From assembly GCF_008312835.1 (NCBI RefSeq), contig NZ_VSKS01000001.1:248001-312000 (forward strand): 64,000 nt of DNA, given 5' to 3'. Made by a program: the position numbers and the translations under genes. This stretch comes from Streptomyces marokkonensis (GTDB lineage: Bacteria; Actinomycetota; Actinomycetes; Streptomycetales; Streptomycetaceae). Positions 52,184 through 61,120 of this stretch are shown here, piece by piece. How positions within the stretch are numbered: the first letter of the stretch is position 1; every line of letters begins with the position of its first letter. The notes beneath the pieces were generated by a model. It worked only from the letters and a program-made list of their open reading frames with translations. It was not told where the DNA came from and did not search any database.

Positions 52184-54561
52184 CGAGTGGGCTCCACGCA
52201 GTACAGGGCGGAACGGGCGGTCCGGGGGTCCGGAGTCTTCCAGCCCCGCACCCCGATGGTCACCTCTTCCCCGGGAAGCAGCGTCACCAGCCCCCGGTCG
52301 GCCCGTGCGTCCGGATCCAGCCGGTCGGCCTGGAGCAGCAGGTCCCGCACGAGGGTGCGGGCGGTGACCGTGATCCCGTCCGGAGCGAGGGCGACCTCGA
52401 AGTCCGGCCGCGGGTAGGGGATCTCCCGGTCCGGCGCGGGGAAGTGCAGCGCCCGCACCCGGCCCGCGTCGGCGACCAGGAACTCCTCCGGGCCGGACGG
52501 AACCAGCTCCGCCGGGACCTCGGTGACGGCCACGCTCCGCGCCCCGGCGGCCAGCACCGGGCCCGCCTCCGCGATCACCGTGCCGTCGACGGACATCCGC
52601 CGCAGCCGCAGGGCACCGCGCCAGCCCTCGGCGGACTGGTTCACCGCCGCCACCACCAGGCCGTCGCCGTCCCGCCGCACGGTCAGCAGCCGGTCCGCGT
52701 ACAGCCGCCGCAGCTCGTGGTAGAGGGGCTTCTCCCGACCGTCCCCGTCGATCGCGGCCCACGAGGTCACCGGCCAGCAGTCGTTGAGCTGCCACACCAC
52801 GGTGCCCGCGCACACCGGCCAGTGCGAGCGCCAGTGCTCGATCCCGGCCGCGACCGCACGCGCCTGGTTGACCTGCGTGAGGTAGTGCCAGCGGTCGAAG
52901 TCGCCCTCCGGCACGGCGAAGTGCCGGGCCAGCCCGCGCTCCAGCTTGCCGTTGCCGTCGTCCGCCTTCTGGTGGTGCAGCATGCCGGGGGAGTCCGGCG
53001 CGGGCTCCTCCCCGGGCAGCGCCCGGCGCAGGGTGGCGTACGCGGGCGGCGCCTGCCAGCCGAACTCGGCCACGAAGCGCGGGACGTCGAGCCGGTAGTC
53101 GGCGTAGTCGGTGCGGTTCCAGACCTCCCAGGAGTGGTGCGTACCGTGCGCCGGGTCGTTCGGGTGGCGCAGCCAGGACCCGGACCACGGGCTGCCCGCC
53201 GTGTACGGCCGGGTGGGGTCCGACTCCGCGACGACCCTCGGCAGTACGCCGAGGTAATAGCCCTCGCCCCAGGAGTCCCCGGCCAGTCCCGGCTCCCAGC
53301 CCCAGTCGCGGAACCCCCACAGGTTCTCGTTGTTGCCGTTCCACAGCACCAGCGAGGGGTGCGGCATCAGCCGGACGACGTTCTCCCGGGCCTCCGCCTC
53401 CACCTCCCCGCGCAGCGGCTGCTCCTCGGGGTAGGCCGCGCACGCGAACGGGAAGTCCTGCCAGACCAGCAGCCCCAGTTCGTCGCAGGCGTCGTAGAAG
53501 TCCTCGCTCTCGTAGATCCCGCCGCCCCAGACCCGGACCAGGTCCACGCCCGCGCCGGCCGCCTGCTCCAGCCGCCGCCGGTAGCGCTCCCGGGTGACGC
53601 GGGACGGGAAGACGTCGTCCGGGATCCAGTTGACGCCCCGGGCGAACAGCCGCTCCCCGTTGAGGGCCAGGGTGAACCCGGTGCCGTGCGCGTCGGCCGA
53701 GGTGTCCAGCTCCACCGTCCGGAACCCGATGCGGCGCCGCCACGAGTCCAGCGCGTCCTCGCCGTGCAGCAGCGTCAGCTCCAGGTCGTACAGCGGCTGT
53801 TCACCGTAGCCCCGGGGCCACCACAGTCGTGCGTCCGGCACCCGCAGGCGCACCGTCCCCCGCGTGCCGTCGATCTCCGCACGGGCGCGCACGCCGCCGA
53901 CGGCCGCCTCGACGGTGAGCGGCGCCTCGACCCGGGAGCGCTCCACGTCGACGGCCAGCTCCACCCGCCCCACGCCGTCCTCCACGGTGACCAGGGGGCG
54001 CACCCGGGCGATCCGGGCCGTCGACCAGTGCTCCAGCCGCACCGGCCGCCAGATCCCGGCCGTCACCAGCGTCGGCCCCCAGTCCCAGCCGAACGAGCAG
54101 GCCATCTTGCGCAGGTACTGGTACGGCTCGGCGTAGGCGCCGGGCCGCTCGCCCACCGTGCCGCGCACCGCCTCGGCCTCCGCGTAGGCGGAGGCGAACC
54201 GCACCGTCAGCCGCCCGCTCAGCCCCGTCACGTCGAAACGGTACGAGCGGTGCATGTTCCGCGTCCGGCCCAGCGGCCGGCCGTCGAGCAGGACCTCGGC
54301 GACGGTGTCGAGCCCGTCGAAGACCAGGTCCGTCTGCTCGTACGCGCCCGGCCCGGCGCGCAGCTCCGTCTCGTACGTCCAGTCCCGCCGTCCCACCCAC
54401 GCCACCTCGGCCTCGTTCCGGCCGAGGAACGGATCGGGGATCAGCCCGGCCGCCATCAGATCGGTGTGCACACACCCCGGCACCGAGGCGGGGAGCGTGC
54501 CCCCCGTGCCGTCCGGGTGTCGCAGGATCCATCCGTCGGTGAGCGGTGTGACCTGACGCAT
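52180..54561 (-). CDS. GH2 beta-mannosidase, cytoplasmic
   Basis: 793 residues from ATG 54561 (GGGAG upstream), no signal peptide. GH2 sandwich domains occupy about 1-290 and the TIM barrel follows. The acid/base is Glu412 in WNGNNENLW and the nucleophile Glu499 in FVAEFGWQ. The N-terminal Pro-Gly-Cys-Val-His-Thr-Asp-Leu string and the SFGWDWGP motif distinguish beta-mannosidases from beta-galactosidases. It removes mannose from beta-manno-oligosaccharides imported by the divergent ABC transporter. Operon partner of the LacI regulator. Confidence 0.93.
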   Translation of the reverse strand: MRQVTPLTDGWILRHPDGTGGTLPASVPGCVHTDLMAAGLIPDPFLGRNEAEVAWVGRRDWTYETELRAGPGAYEQTDLVFDGLDTVAEVLLDGRPLGRTRNMHRSYRFDVTGLSGRLTVRFASAYAEAEAVRGTVGERPGAYAEPYQYLRKMACSFGWDWGPTLVTAGIWRPVRLEHWSTARIARVRPLVTVEDGVGRVELAVDVERSRVEAPLTVEAAVGGVRARAEIDGTRGTVRLRVPDARLWWPRGYGEQPLYDLELTLLHGEDALDSWRRRIGFRTVELDTSADAHGTGFTLALNGERLFARGVNWIPDDVFPSRVTRERYRRRLEQAAGAGVDLVRVWGGGIYESEDFYDACDELGLLVWQDFPFACAAYPEEQPLRGEVEAEARENVVRLMPHPSLVLWNGNNENLWGFRDWGWEPGLAGDSWGEGYYLGVLPRVVAESDPTRPYTAGSPWSGSWLRHPNDPAHGTHHSWEVWNRTDYADYRLDVPRFVAEFGWQAPPAYATLRRALPGEEPAPDSPGMLHHQKADDGNGKLERGLARHFAVPEGDFDRWHYLTQVNQARAVAAGIEHWRSHWPVCAGTVVWQLNDCWPVTSWAAIDGDGREKPLYHELRRLYADRLLTVRRDGDGLVVAAVNQSAEGWRGALRLRRMSVDGTVIAEAGPVLAAGARSVAVTEVPAELVPSGPEEFLVADAGRVRALHFPAPDREIPYPRPDFEVALAPDGITVTARTLVRDLLLQADRLDPDARADRGLVTLLPGEEVTIGVRGWKTPDPRTARSALYCVEPTR

Positions 54562-54570
54562 GCACACTCC

Positions 54571-54640
54571 CTAAACCGGTTGAGTGGTGACGGGGCAACG
54601 TTTTGGCATCGTTGGCGCAATAGAGACTTTACCGGTTCAG
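54571..54640. promoter_or_regulatory. Two ACCGGT operators in the mannoside divergent promoter
   Basis: TAAACCGGTTGA at 54572-54583 and TTTACCGGTTCA at 54628-54639 agree at nine of twelve positions, forming a pair of imperfect LacI-type palindromes 56 bp apart. The first overlaps the leader of the beta-mannosidase gene; the second lies between the two promoters. Looping or dual repression of both directions is plausible. Confidence 0.7.
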
Positions 54641-54707
54641 TAAGGGCTGCCAGAGTGCCGAACCAGCCAAGCCACTCGTGCTCGTCCGCCCCGTGAACGG
54701 AGCCGTG

Positions 54708-56030
54708 ATGCACCTGAACCGCCGCACGACACTCACCGGATCGATCGCCCTCCTCGCCCTCCTGGCCTCCGCCTGCACGGGCACGGGAGGCTCCTCTCAG
54801 GGCGCGGACGCCAAGGCCCCCGACGACCCGTCCGAGGTCAAGGGGGCCATCACGGTCCTCACCCACCGGACCGACCTGGTGCAGGACGGGACGATGAAGA
54901 AGTACGCCGCCGAGTTCAACAGGACCTACCCCGGCGTGAAGGTCGAGTTCGACGCCCTCACCGACTACGAGGGCGAGGTCAAGATCCGCATGAACACGGA
55001 GAACTACGGCGACGTCCTGATGATCCCCGCGGTCATCGAGAAGAAGGACTACCCCAGGTTCTTCGCGTCCCTGGGCACCAAGGCGGAACGTGGAGCCAAG
55101 TACCGCTTCACCGACTACTCCACCGTCGACGGCAAGGTCTACGGCCAGAGCCCCATCGGCGTCGTCCCCGGATTCGTCTACAACAAGAAGGTCTGGAGCG
55201 AGGCCGGTGTCACCGGCTGGCCCACCACCCCCGACGAGTTCCTCGACGACCTGAAGGCGATCAGGTCCAGGACCGGCGCCGTGCCGTACTACACCAACTT
55301 CAAGGACATGTGGCCGCTGACCCAGTGGACCAACGTCAACGGCTCCGTGAGCTGCGACACCGGCGCCACGACGAAGCTCGCCGAGGAAGACCCCTGGGCC
55401 GAGGGCGCCGACCTGCGCGTGGCCGACACCCTGCTCCACGACATCGTCCGCGGCGGTCTGGCGGAGAAGGACCCGACCACCACCAACTGGGAGGCCTCCA
55501 AGCCGCGGCTGGCCAAGGGCGAGATCGCCACCATGTGGCTGGGCTCCTGGGCCGTCGTCCAGATGCGGGACGCCGCCGAGCAGGCCGGTGCCGACCCCGC
55601 CGACATCGGCTTCATGCCCTTCCCCGCCCAGCGGGACGGCACCTTCTGCGCGGTGACCTCCCCGGACTACCAGCAGGCCGTCAACGTCAACTCCGACCAC
55701 AAGGAAGCCGCCCGCGCCTGGATCGACTGGTTCACCGACAAGTCCGGCTACGCCGCGGCCAACCTCGCCCTCTCCCCGCTGAAGGACGCCCCGCTGCCCG
55801 GCATCCTCGAGCCGTACCAGGAGGCCGGCGTGAGGCTGCTCGACCTCGACGACAGCAAGGGCGCCGAGGTGAAGTCCATCGACAACCAGTCCGAGGTCGG
55901 CATCTACAAGCCCGACTACCGCCAGGAACTCGTCGATCTCGCCCGCGGTGCCCGCAAGGGCGGCCTCGACGGCTTCCTCGGCGACCTCGGCGAGCGCTGG
56001 GCCGAGGCGCGGAACTCGCTGGGGTCCTGA
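54708..56030 (+). CDS. CUT1 sugar ABC transporter substrate-binding lipoprotein (mannoside)
   Basis: 440 residues from ATG 54708. A Sec signal with lipobox LASAC (Cys near residue 24) is followed by a Gly/Ser linker and a cluster-B binding protein (AITVLTHRTDLVQDGTMKKY, PGFVYNKKVWSEAG). It diverges from the beta-mannosidase-LacI operon and leads two permease genes, each joined by overlaps of one to four bases. The substrate is probably a beta-manno-oligosaccharide, by context only. Confidence 0.9.
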   Translation: MHLNRRTTLTGSIALLALLASACTGTGGSSQGADAKAPDDPSEVKGAITVLTHRTDLVQDGTMKKYAAEFNRTYPGVKVEFDALTDYEGEVKIRMNTENYGDVLMIPAVIEKKDYPRFFASLGTKAERGAKYRFTDYSTVDGKVYGQSPIGVVPGFVYNKKVWSEAGVTGWPTTPDEFLDDLKAIRSRTGAVPYYTNFKDMWPLTQWTNVNGSVSCDTGATTKLAEEDPWAEGADLRVADTLLHDIVRGGLAEKDPTTTNWEASKPRLAKGEIATMWLGSWAVVQMRDAAEQAGADPADIGFMPFPAQRDGTFCAVTSPDYQQAVNVNSDHKEAARAWIDWFTDKSGYAAANLALSPLKDAPLPGILEPYQEAGVRLLDLDDSKGAEVKSIDNQSEVGIYKPDYRQELVDLARGARKGGLDGFLGDLGERWAEARNSLGS

Positions 56031-56983
56031 TGACGGACAACACCCGCAAGGCGGCGCGGCCGGCCATACCGGCCGCGCCCGCCGGGCCGGAGCGGGCGGC
56101 CCCCGCCCCGCGCCGCATCCGGCTGTCGCGCGGCCTCACGCCCTGGCTCTTCCTGGTCGCCCCGCTGGCGCTGCTCCTGACGTTCACCTACGCGCCGATC
56201 GCCAACATGGCCGCGTACAGCTTCACCGACTGGGACGGCGTGAGCCCGGAGCTGAACTGGACGGGCACCGGGAACTACACCGAACTCCTCACGCGCTCCG
56301 AGCTGTTCGAGGTGTTCTTCGTCAGCGGCTACTACCTGGCCGCGTCCGCGGTGCAGATCGTCCTCGCCCTCTACTTCGCCACCGCCTTGAGCTTCGACGT
56401 CCGCTTCCGGAACTTCTTCAAGGGCGTGCTGTTCTTCCCGTACCTGATCAACGGGGTGGCGATCGGCTTCGTCTTCCTCTACTTCTTCCAGGACGGCGGC
56501 ACCCTCGACTCCGTACTCGGCCTGCTCGGCATCCGGACCGACCACGCCTGGCTGGGCACGCCGTTCTCCGCGAACACCTCACTCGCCGGCGTCTCCGTCT
56601 GGCGCTACCTCGGCCTGAACTTCGTCCTGTTCCTCGGCGCGATCCAGTCCGTCCCCGGCGAGCTGTACGAGGCGGCCGAGATCGACGGCGCCAGTCGCTG
56701 GCACCAGTTCCGGCACATCATCGTGCCCGGCATCAGGCCCGTACTGAGTCTGAGCGTGATCCTGTCCGTCTCGGGCTCGCTGTCGGTCTTCGAGATCCCG
56801 TACATCATGACCGGCGGCGCCACCGGCACCGAGACGTTCGTGATCCAGACCGTGAAGCTGGCCTTCCAGTTCAACAAGACGGGGCTCGCCTCGGCCGCCG
56901 CCGTCGTCCTGCTGCTGATCGTCCTGGCGGTCACCTGGGTGCAGCGGCGCATCGTCCCCGACGAGAAGGTGGACCTGGTATGA
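56030..56983 (+). CDS. CUT1 sugar ABC transporter permease 1 (mannoside)
   Basis: 317 residues. ATG 56030 shares its first base with the stop of the binding-protein gene. An Ala/Pro/Arg-rich cytoplasmic leader of about 40 residues precedes six membrane segments. The EAA loop is YEAAEIDGASRWHQFRHI. MalF-like half of the channel. Confidence 0.9.
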   Translation: MTDNTRKAARPAIPAAPAGPERAAPAPRRIRLSRGLTPWLFLVAPLALLLTFTYAPIANMAAYSFTDWDGVSPELNWTGTGNYTELLTRSELFEVFFVSGYYLAASAVQIVLALYFATALSFDVRFRNFFKGVLFFPYLINGVAIGFVFLYFFQDGGTLDSVLGLLGIRTDHAWLGTPFSANTSLAGVSVWRYLGLNFVLFLGAIQSVPGELYEAAEIDGASRWHQFRHIIVPGIRPVLSLSVILSVSGSLSVFEIPYIMTGGATGTETFVIQTVKLAFQFNKTGLASAAAVVLLLIVLAVTWVQRRIVPDEKVDLV

Positions 56984-57810
56984 CCCGCGGCACCGTGGCC
57001 CGCACCCTGATGTACCTGTCGTTGATCCTCGCCACGCTGGTGGTGCTGCTGCCGCTCGCCGTGGTCCTCCTGACCTCGCTGAAGTCCCCGAAGGAGATGG
57101 CGAACGGCAGTGGCGCGCTGGCCCTGCCCGACGACCCGCTGAACCTGGACAACTACGTGACCGCGTTCCGGGACGGTCAGATGCTGTCCGCCTTCGGCAA
57201 CACGGCGGTCATCCTCGTCGTCGCCGTCGGTGGCACGATCCTCATCGGCTCGATGACGGCGTACGCGATCGACCGCTTCCACTTCCGCTTCCGGAAACTG
57301 GTCGTCGCGCTGTTCCTGCTGGCCGCGCTGGTCCCCGGGGTGACCACCCAGGTGGCGACCTTCCAGATCGTCAACAGCTTCGGCATGTTCGACAGCCTGT
57401 GGGCGCCGATCGCGCTCTACATGGGCACGGACATCGTGTCGATCTACATCTTCCTGCAGTTCATCCGCTCGATCCCGGTGTCCCTGGACGAGGCGGCCCG
57501 TCTGGACGGGGCGGGCGCCTTCACCGTCTACCGCAAGGTGATCTTCCCGCTGCTCAAGCCGGCGATCGCGACGGTGGTCATCGTGAAGGGGATCAACGTC
57601 TACAACGACTTCTACATCCCCTTCCTCTACATGCCCTCCGAGGATCTTGGCGTGATCTCGACGTCCCTGTTCCGCTTCAAGGGCCCCTTCGGAGCGCACT
57701 GGGAAACGATCTCGGCGGGCGCCGTGCTGGTCATCCTCCCCACCCTGCTCGTCTTCCTCTTCCTCCAGCGCTTCATCTACAACGGCTTCATGAGGGGGGC
57801 GACGAAGTGA
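56980..57810 (+). CDS. CUT1 sugar ABC transporter permease 2 (mannoside)
   Basis: 276 residues from ATG 56980, overlapping permease 1 by 4 bp (ATGA). Six membrane segments of MalG type; EAA loop LDEAARLDGAGAFTVYRKV. No ATPase gene follows, so a shared ATPase such as MsiK is needed. The 103-bp gap to the RNase D gene has a short GGCGG/CCGCC hairpin but no obvious terminator. Confidence 0.9.
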   Translation: MTRGTVARTLMYLSLILATLVVLLPLAVVLLTSLKSPKEMANGSGALALPDDPLNLDNYVTAFRDGQMLSAFGNTAVILVVAVGGTILIGSMTAYAIDRFHFRFRKLVVALFLLAALVPGVTTQVATFQIVNSFGMFDSLWAPIALYMGTDIVSIYIFLQFIRSIPVSLDEAARLDGAGAFTVYRKVIFPLLKPAIATVVIVKGINVYNDFYIPFLYMPSEDLGVISTSLFRFKGPFGAHWETISAGAVLVILPTLLVFLFLQRFIYNGFMRGATK

Positions 57811-57913
57811 GCACCCCGGGGGCGCGGGGCTGTGTCGACATGGCGGCTCCGCCGCGTGGGCGCGACAAGCCACGACGTGCCCGCACTCGCCCCACGACAC
57901 CGCCGTGCGGCGA

Positions 57914-59194
57914 TCAGGCGGACAATGCGGGCACCAGCACCGGCGTGACCTGCTCCACCTGCCACGCCCGCGCACCGTGCGCGGTGAGCGCCGCGGCGAC
58001 CGACTGCCCGTCGGCCGGGTCCGGCGGCTCCCAGCACACCCTCCGCACCGTGTCCGGCGTGATCAGGTTCTCGGCCGGCATCCCCAGCCGCTCGGCCAGC
58101 GCGCTCACGCCCGCCCGCGCGGCGGACAGCCGCGCCGCGGCCTCCGGGTCCTTGTCCGCCCACGCCCGCGGCGGCGGGGGGCCGGTCACCGGCTGGCCGG
58201 GCTGGGGCAGCTGCGCCTCGCTCAGCGCCCTCGCCCGGTCGACGGCCGCCTGCCACTGCTCCAGCTGGCGCCGTCCCACCCGCTGACCGAACCCGTTCAG
58301 CGCGGCCAGGGCGTGCGGATCGGCCGGCATGGCGAGCGCGGCCTCGACGATGGCCGCGTCGGAGAGCACCTTGCCCGGGGAGACGTCACGGCGCCGGGCG
58401 ATCCGGTCGCGGGTCTGCCACAGCTCCCGGACGACGGCCATCTGCCGGCGGCGGCGGACCTTGTGCATGCCGGAGGTGCGCCGCCAGGGGTCCTTGCGGG
58501 GTTCCGGCGGCGGCGCCGAGGCGATCGCGTCGAACTCCTGCCGGGCCCAGTCGAGCTTGCCCTGCCGGTCCAGCTCCTTCTCCAGGGCGTCCCGCAGGTC
58601 GACCAGCAGCTCCACGTCGAGGGCGGCGTAGCGCAGCCAGGGCTCGGGCAGCGGGCGGGTGGACCAGTCGACGGCGGAGTGGCCCTTCTCCAGCACGAAG
58701 CCCAGCACGTTCTCGACCATCGCGCCGAGCCCGACCCGGGGGAATCCGGCCAGGCGTCCGGCCAGCTCGGTGTCGAAGAGGAGGGTGGGCACCATGCCTA
58801 TCTCGCGCAGACAGGGCAGGTCCTGGGTGGCGGCGTGCAGCACCCACTCGGCGCCGGACAGCGCCTCGCCCAGACCCGACAGGTCGGGGCAGGCGACGGG
58901 GTCGATCAGCGCGGTGCCCGCGCCCTCGCGGCGCATTTGGACGAGGTAGGCGCGCTGGCCGTAGCGGTAGCCGGAGGCACGTTCGGCGTCCACGGCGACG
59001 GGGCCGGTGCCGGCGGCGAAGGCGGCGATCGCCTCGGCGAGCGCGGCCTCGTCCTCGATGACGGGCGGAATGCCCTCGCGCGGTTCGAGCAAGGGGATCG
59101 GCGCCTCCGTAGCAGAAGATCCGCCGTCGTCCGGAGGGGCGCCTCCGGTGGTTCGCAGTGAAGTGTCTGCTGCGGTGTCGTGGGCGTCGGTCAC
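57914..59194 (-). CDS. Ribonuclease D family 3'-5' exonuclease with HRDC domain
   Basis: 426 residues from GTG 59194; no clear Shine-Dalgarno site, so it may be leaderless. The DEDDy residues are visible: VAVDAERASG (Asp and Glu), HAATQDLPCL (Asp) and YAALDVELL (Tyr and Asp). An HRDC domain covers about 255-340. It would trim structured RNAs such as tRNA precursors. The gene ends head-on with the mannoside permease operon. Confidence 0.92.
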   Translation of the reverse strand: MTDAHDTAADTSLRTTGGAPPDDGGSSATEAPIPLLEPREGIPPVIEDEAALAEAIAAFAAGTGPVAVDAERASGYRYGQRAYLVQMRREGAGTALIDPVACPDLSGLGEALSGAEWVLHAATQDLPCLREIGMVPTLLFDTELAGRLAGFPRVGLGAMVENVLGFVLEKGHSAVDWSTRPLPEPWLRYAALDVELLVDLRDALEKELDRQGKLDWARQEFDAIASAPPPEPRKDPWRRTSGMHKVRRRRQMAVVRELWQTRDRIARRRDVSPGKVLSDAAIVEAALAMPADPHALAALNGFGQRVGRRQLEQWQAAVDRARALSEAQLPQPGQPVTGPPPPRAWADKDPEAAARLSAARAGVSALAERLGMPAENLITPDTVRRVCWEPPDPADGQSVAAALTAHGARAWQVEQVTPVLVPALSA

Positions 59195-59305
59195 CTGTCA
59201 AGAGTATCCGCACGGGCCGGCGCCTGACCTGCCCCTACGCGCGGGAGCGGGGCCGACCAGCGAAAACAGGCCTCGGCGGACACCCGGACGGCGGCGCGCG
59301 CGAAG

Positions 59306-59335
59306 GCGCCCGCCGACGGCGACGTCGACGGGCGC
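59306..59335 (-). terminator. Terminator of whiI
   Basis: GCGCCCGCCGAC (59306-59317) pairs with GTCGACGGGCGC (59324-59335) with one mismatch, about 35 bp beyond the whiI stop. Confidence 0.65.
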
Positions 59336-59368
59336 GGGCAGGTCGGTTTCCCGGGGCCGGTGGAAGGG

Positions 59369-60031
59369 TCAGTGGATGATGCCGGTGCGCAGGGCCACGG
59401 CCACCATGCCGGCACGGTCGCCCGTGCCGAGTTTGCGGGCGATGCGGGCGAGGTGGCTCTTGACGGTCAGGGCGGACAGGCCCATGGAGACGCCGATCGC
59501 CTTGTTCGACTGGCCCTCCGCCACCAGCCGCAGCACCTCGACCTCGCGGCCGGACAGTTCGCGGAAGCCGCCCGGGTGGCTCGGAGCACCCGGGGGGCGG
59601 CGGTGCAGACGGGCGGCGGCGGCACCGATGGGAGCGGCACCGGGCCGGGTGGGGAGCCCGAGGTTGGTGCGGGTGCCGGTGACGACGTAACCCTTCACTC
59701 CGCCGGCCAGCGCGTTGCGCACGGCGCCGATGTCGTCGGCGGCGGACAGGGCGAGGCCGTTGGGCCAGCCCGCGGCACGGGTCTCGGAGAGGAGGGTCAG
59801 GCCGGAACCGTCCGGCAGATGGACTTCGGCGACGCAGATGTCGCGGGGGTTGCCGATGCGGGGACGAGCCTCCGCGACGGACGAGGCCTCGATGACATCG
59901 CGTACTCCGAGCGCCCACAGGTGGCGGGTGACGGTGGAACGGACGCGGGGGTCGGCCACGACCACCATGGCGGTCGGCTTGTTCGGGCGGTAGGCGACCA
60001 GGCTTGCGGGCTGCTCGAGGAGAACGGACAC
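59369..60031 (-). CDS. whiI: Orphan atypical response regulator required for sporulation
   Basis: 220 residues from GTG 60031 (AGGAGG upstream). Receiver-like domain about 20-125; LuxR/FixJ-type HTH about 155-215 (ELSGREVEVLRLVAEGQSNK). The phosphorylation pocket is degenerate: the phospho-acceptor position is Glu69 (VAEVHLPDGSG) and the acidic pair is reduced to Ala26-Asp27, while Lys113 remains. There is no kinase gene beside it. This matches WhiI (S. coelicolor SCO6029), which pairs with BldM to activate late sporulation genes (recall). Position beside DUF3000 and hemE supports the name. Confidence 0.88.
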   Translation of the reverse strand: MSVLLEQPASLVAYRPNKPTAMVVVADPRVRSTVTRHLWALGVRDVIEASSVAEARPRIGNPRDICVAEVHLPDGSGLTLLSETRAAGWPNGLALSAADDIGAVRNALAGGVKGYVVTGTRTNLGLPTRPGAAPIGAAAARLHRRPPGAPSHPGGFRELSGREVEVLRLVAEGQSNKAIGVSMGLSALTVKSHLARIARKLGTGDRAGMVAVALRTGIIH

Positions 60032-60300
60032 CAGGCCTCCTGGGGTGCGGGACGGGGCCGGCTCGTGGGGGGTGAAGCCGGGAGGAACCGTGCTTTCAAG
60101 GTCACAGTCGTCTTCGGCAGCAAACCTGGTGTCCTTTAGGAAATGATCACGATCTAGTGAGTAACAATCTGGGCAATTCGGACGCGCGATCGATCATTCG
60201 AAGATCGAACGGTTTCGGTCTGCGTCGCATCGCTTCCGAAAGTGGCCGTATCGACAAAGAGATGGGCAGCGATGATTGCGGGGAGCCCGAAGCGGGAAGC
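60032..60300. promoter_or_regulatory. whiI upstream region with AT-rich island
   Basis: About 60130-60240 is strikingly AT-rich for this genome (for example TTTAGGAAATGATCACGATC). It contains dyads such as CGATCGATC and TTCGAA. This is likely the developmentally regulated whiI promoter. I found no clear WhiG-type TAAA/GCCGATAA pair. Confidence 0.5.
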
Positions 60301-60975
60301 TCAGCGCGACTGCGGTCCCCTCCGCTGCGGCAGCGTCACCACCGACGCGTCCCCGGGAGCGGCCGGCGGCAGCCCCGCGACCTGCGCCAGCAGATCGCAC
60401 CAGGCGATCAGATGGGCGCCCGTGTCCGGCACCCCGGCCAGGCCCTCCCGGGGCGTCCAGGAGGCCCGGATCTCGATCTGAGAGGCCGCGGGCCGCGCCG
60501 ACAGCCCGCCGAAGTAGTGGGAACTCGCCCGCGTCACCGTGCCGCTCGGCTCGCCGTACGTCAGGCCCCGCGCCGCGAGCGCACCGGTCAGCCAGGACCA
60601 GCACACCTCCGGCAGCAGCGGATCCGCCGCCATCTCCGGCTCCAGCTCCGCGCGCACCAGCGTCACCAGGCGGAAGGTGCCCCGCCAGGCGTCGTGCCCG
60701 GCCGGGTCGTGCAGCAGCACCAGCCGGCCGTCGGCCAGATCCTCCTCGTCGTCGACGACCGCCGCCTCCAGCGCGTACGCGTACGGAGCGAGGCGCTTCG
60801 GCGCGGGCGTGGGATCCACCTCGATCTGCGGCCGCAGCCGCGCGCCGCGCAGCGCGTCGACGGCGGCCCGGAAGGGCCGCGGTGGCGCACCTCCGTGCCC
60901 GGGGTCCCCTCCGGTCTCGTTCGGTTCGTCCATTCCGCCAGCGCCGTCCGACAGTCGTCCCTGAGCCGCAGCCAT
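60301..60975 (-). CDS. DUF3000 family protein
   Basis: 224 residues from ATG 60975; an in-frame ATG 14 codons later (60933) is an alternative, and neither has a strong ribosome site. The core FRAAVDALRGARLRPQIEVDP, then PYAYALEAAV and the C-terminal ARASWTPREGLAG-type segment match the actinobacterial DUF3000 family. It diverges from hemE across 145 bp, an arrangement I remember from S. coelicolor. Function unknown. Confidence 0.82.
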   Translation of the reverse strand: MAAAQGRLSDGAGGMDEPNETGGDPGHGGAPPRPFRAAVDALRGARLRPQIEVDPTPAPKRLAPYAYALEAAVVDDEEDLADGRLVLLHDPAGHDAWRGTFRLVTLVRAELEPEMAADPLLPEVCWSWLTGALAARGLTYGEPSGTVTRASSHYFGGLSARPAASQIEIRASWTPREGLAGVPDTGAHLIAWCDLLAQVAGLPPAAPGDASVVTLPQRRGPQSR

Positions 60976-61120
60976 GCGGGGAAGATTAAGCGGAACGGGG
61001 CTCCGGCGCAGGGAGGGACACCCGCCCCGGCCGGGGGTGTCCGGATCGTGTCCCACGCGCACCGCGTACCGGGCGACCTGAGGTCCGGGGCGGCCGCCGG
61101 GTCGTGCGAGACTGGCCGGT

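Noticed and set aside
60032-60300. WhiG-type promoter for whiI
   Set aside because: I looked for TAAA with GCCGATAA at 15-16 bp on the minus strand and found only poor partial matches, so no promoter of this class is claimed.
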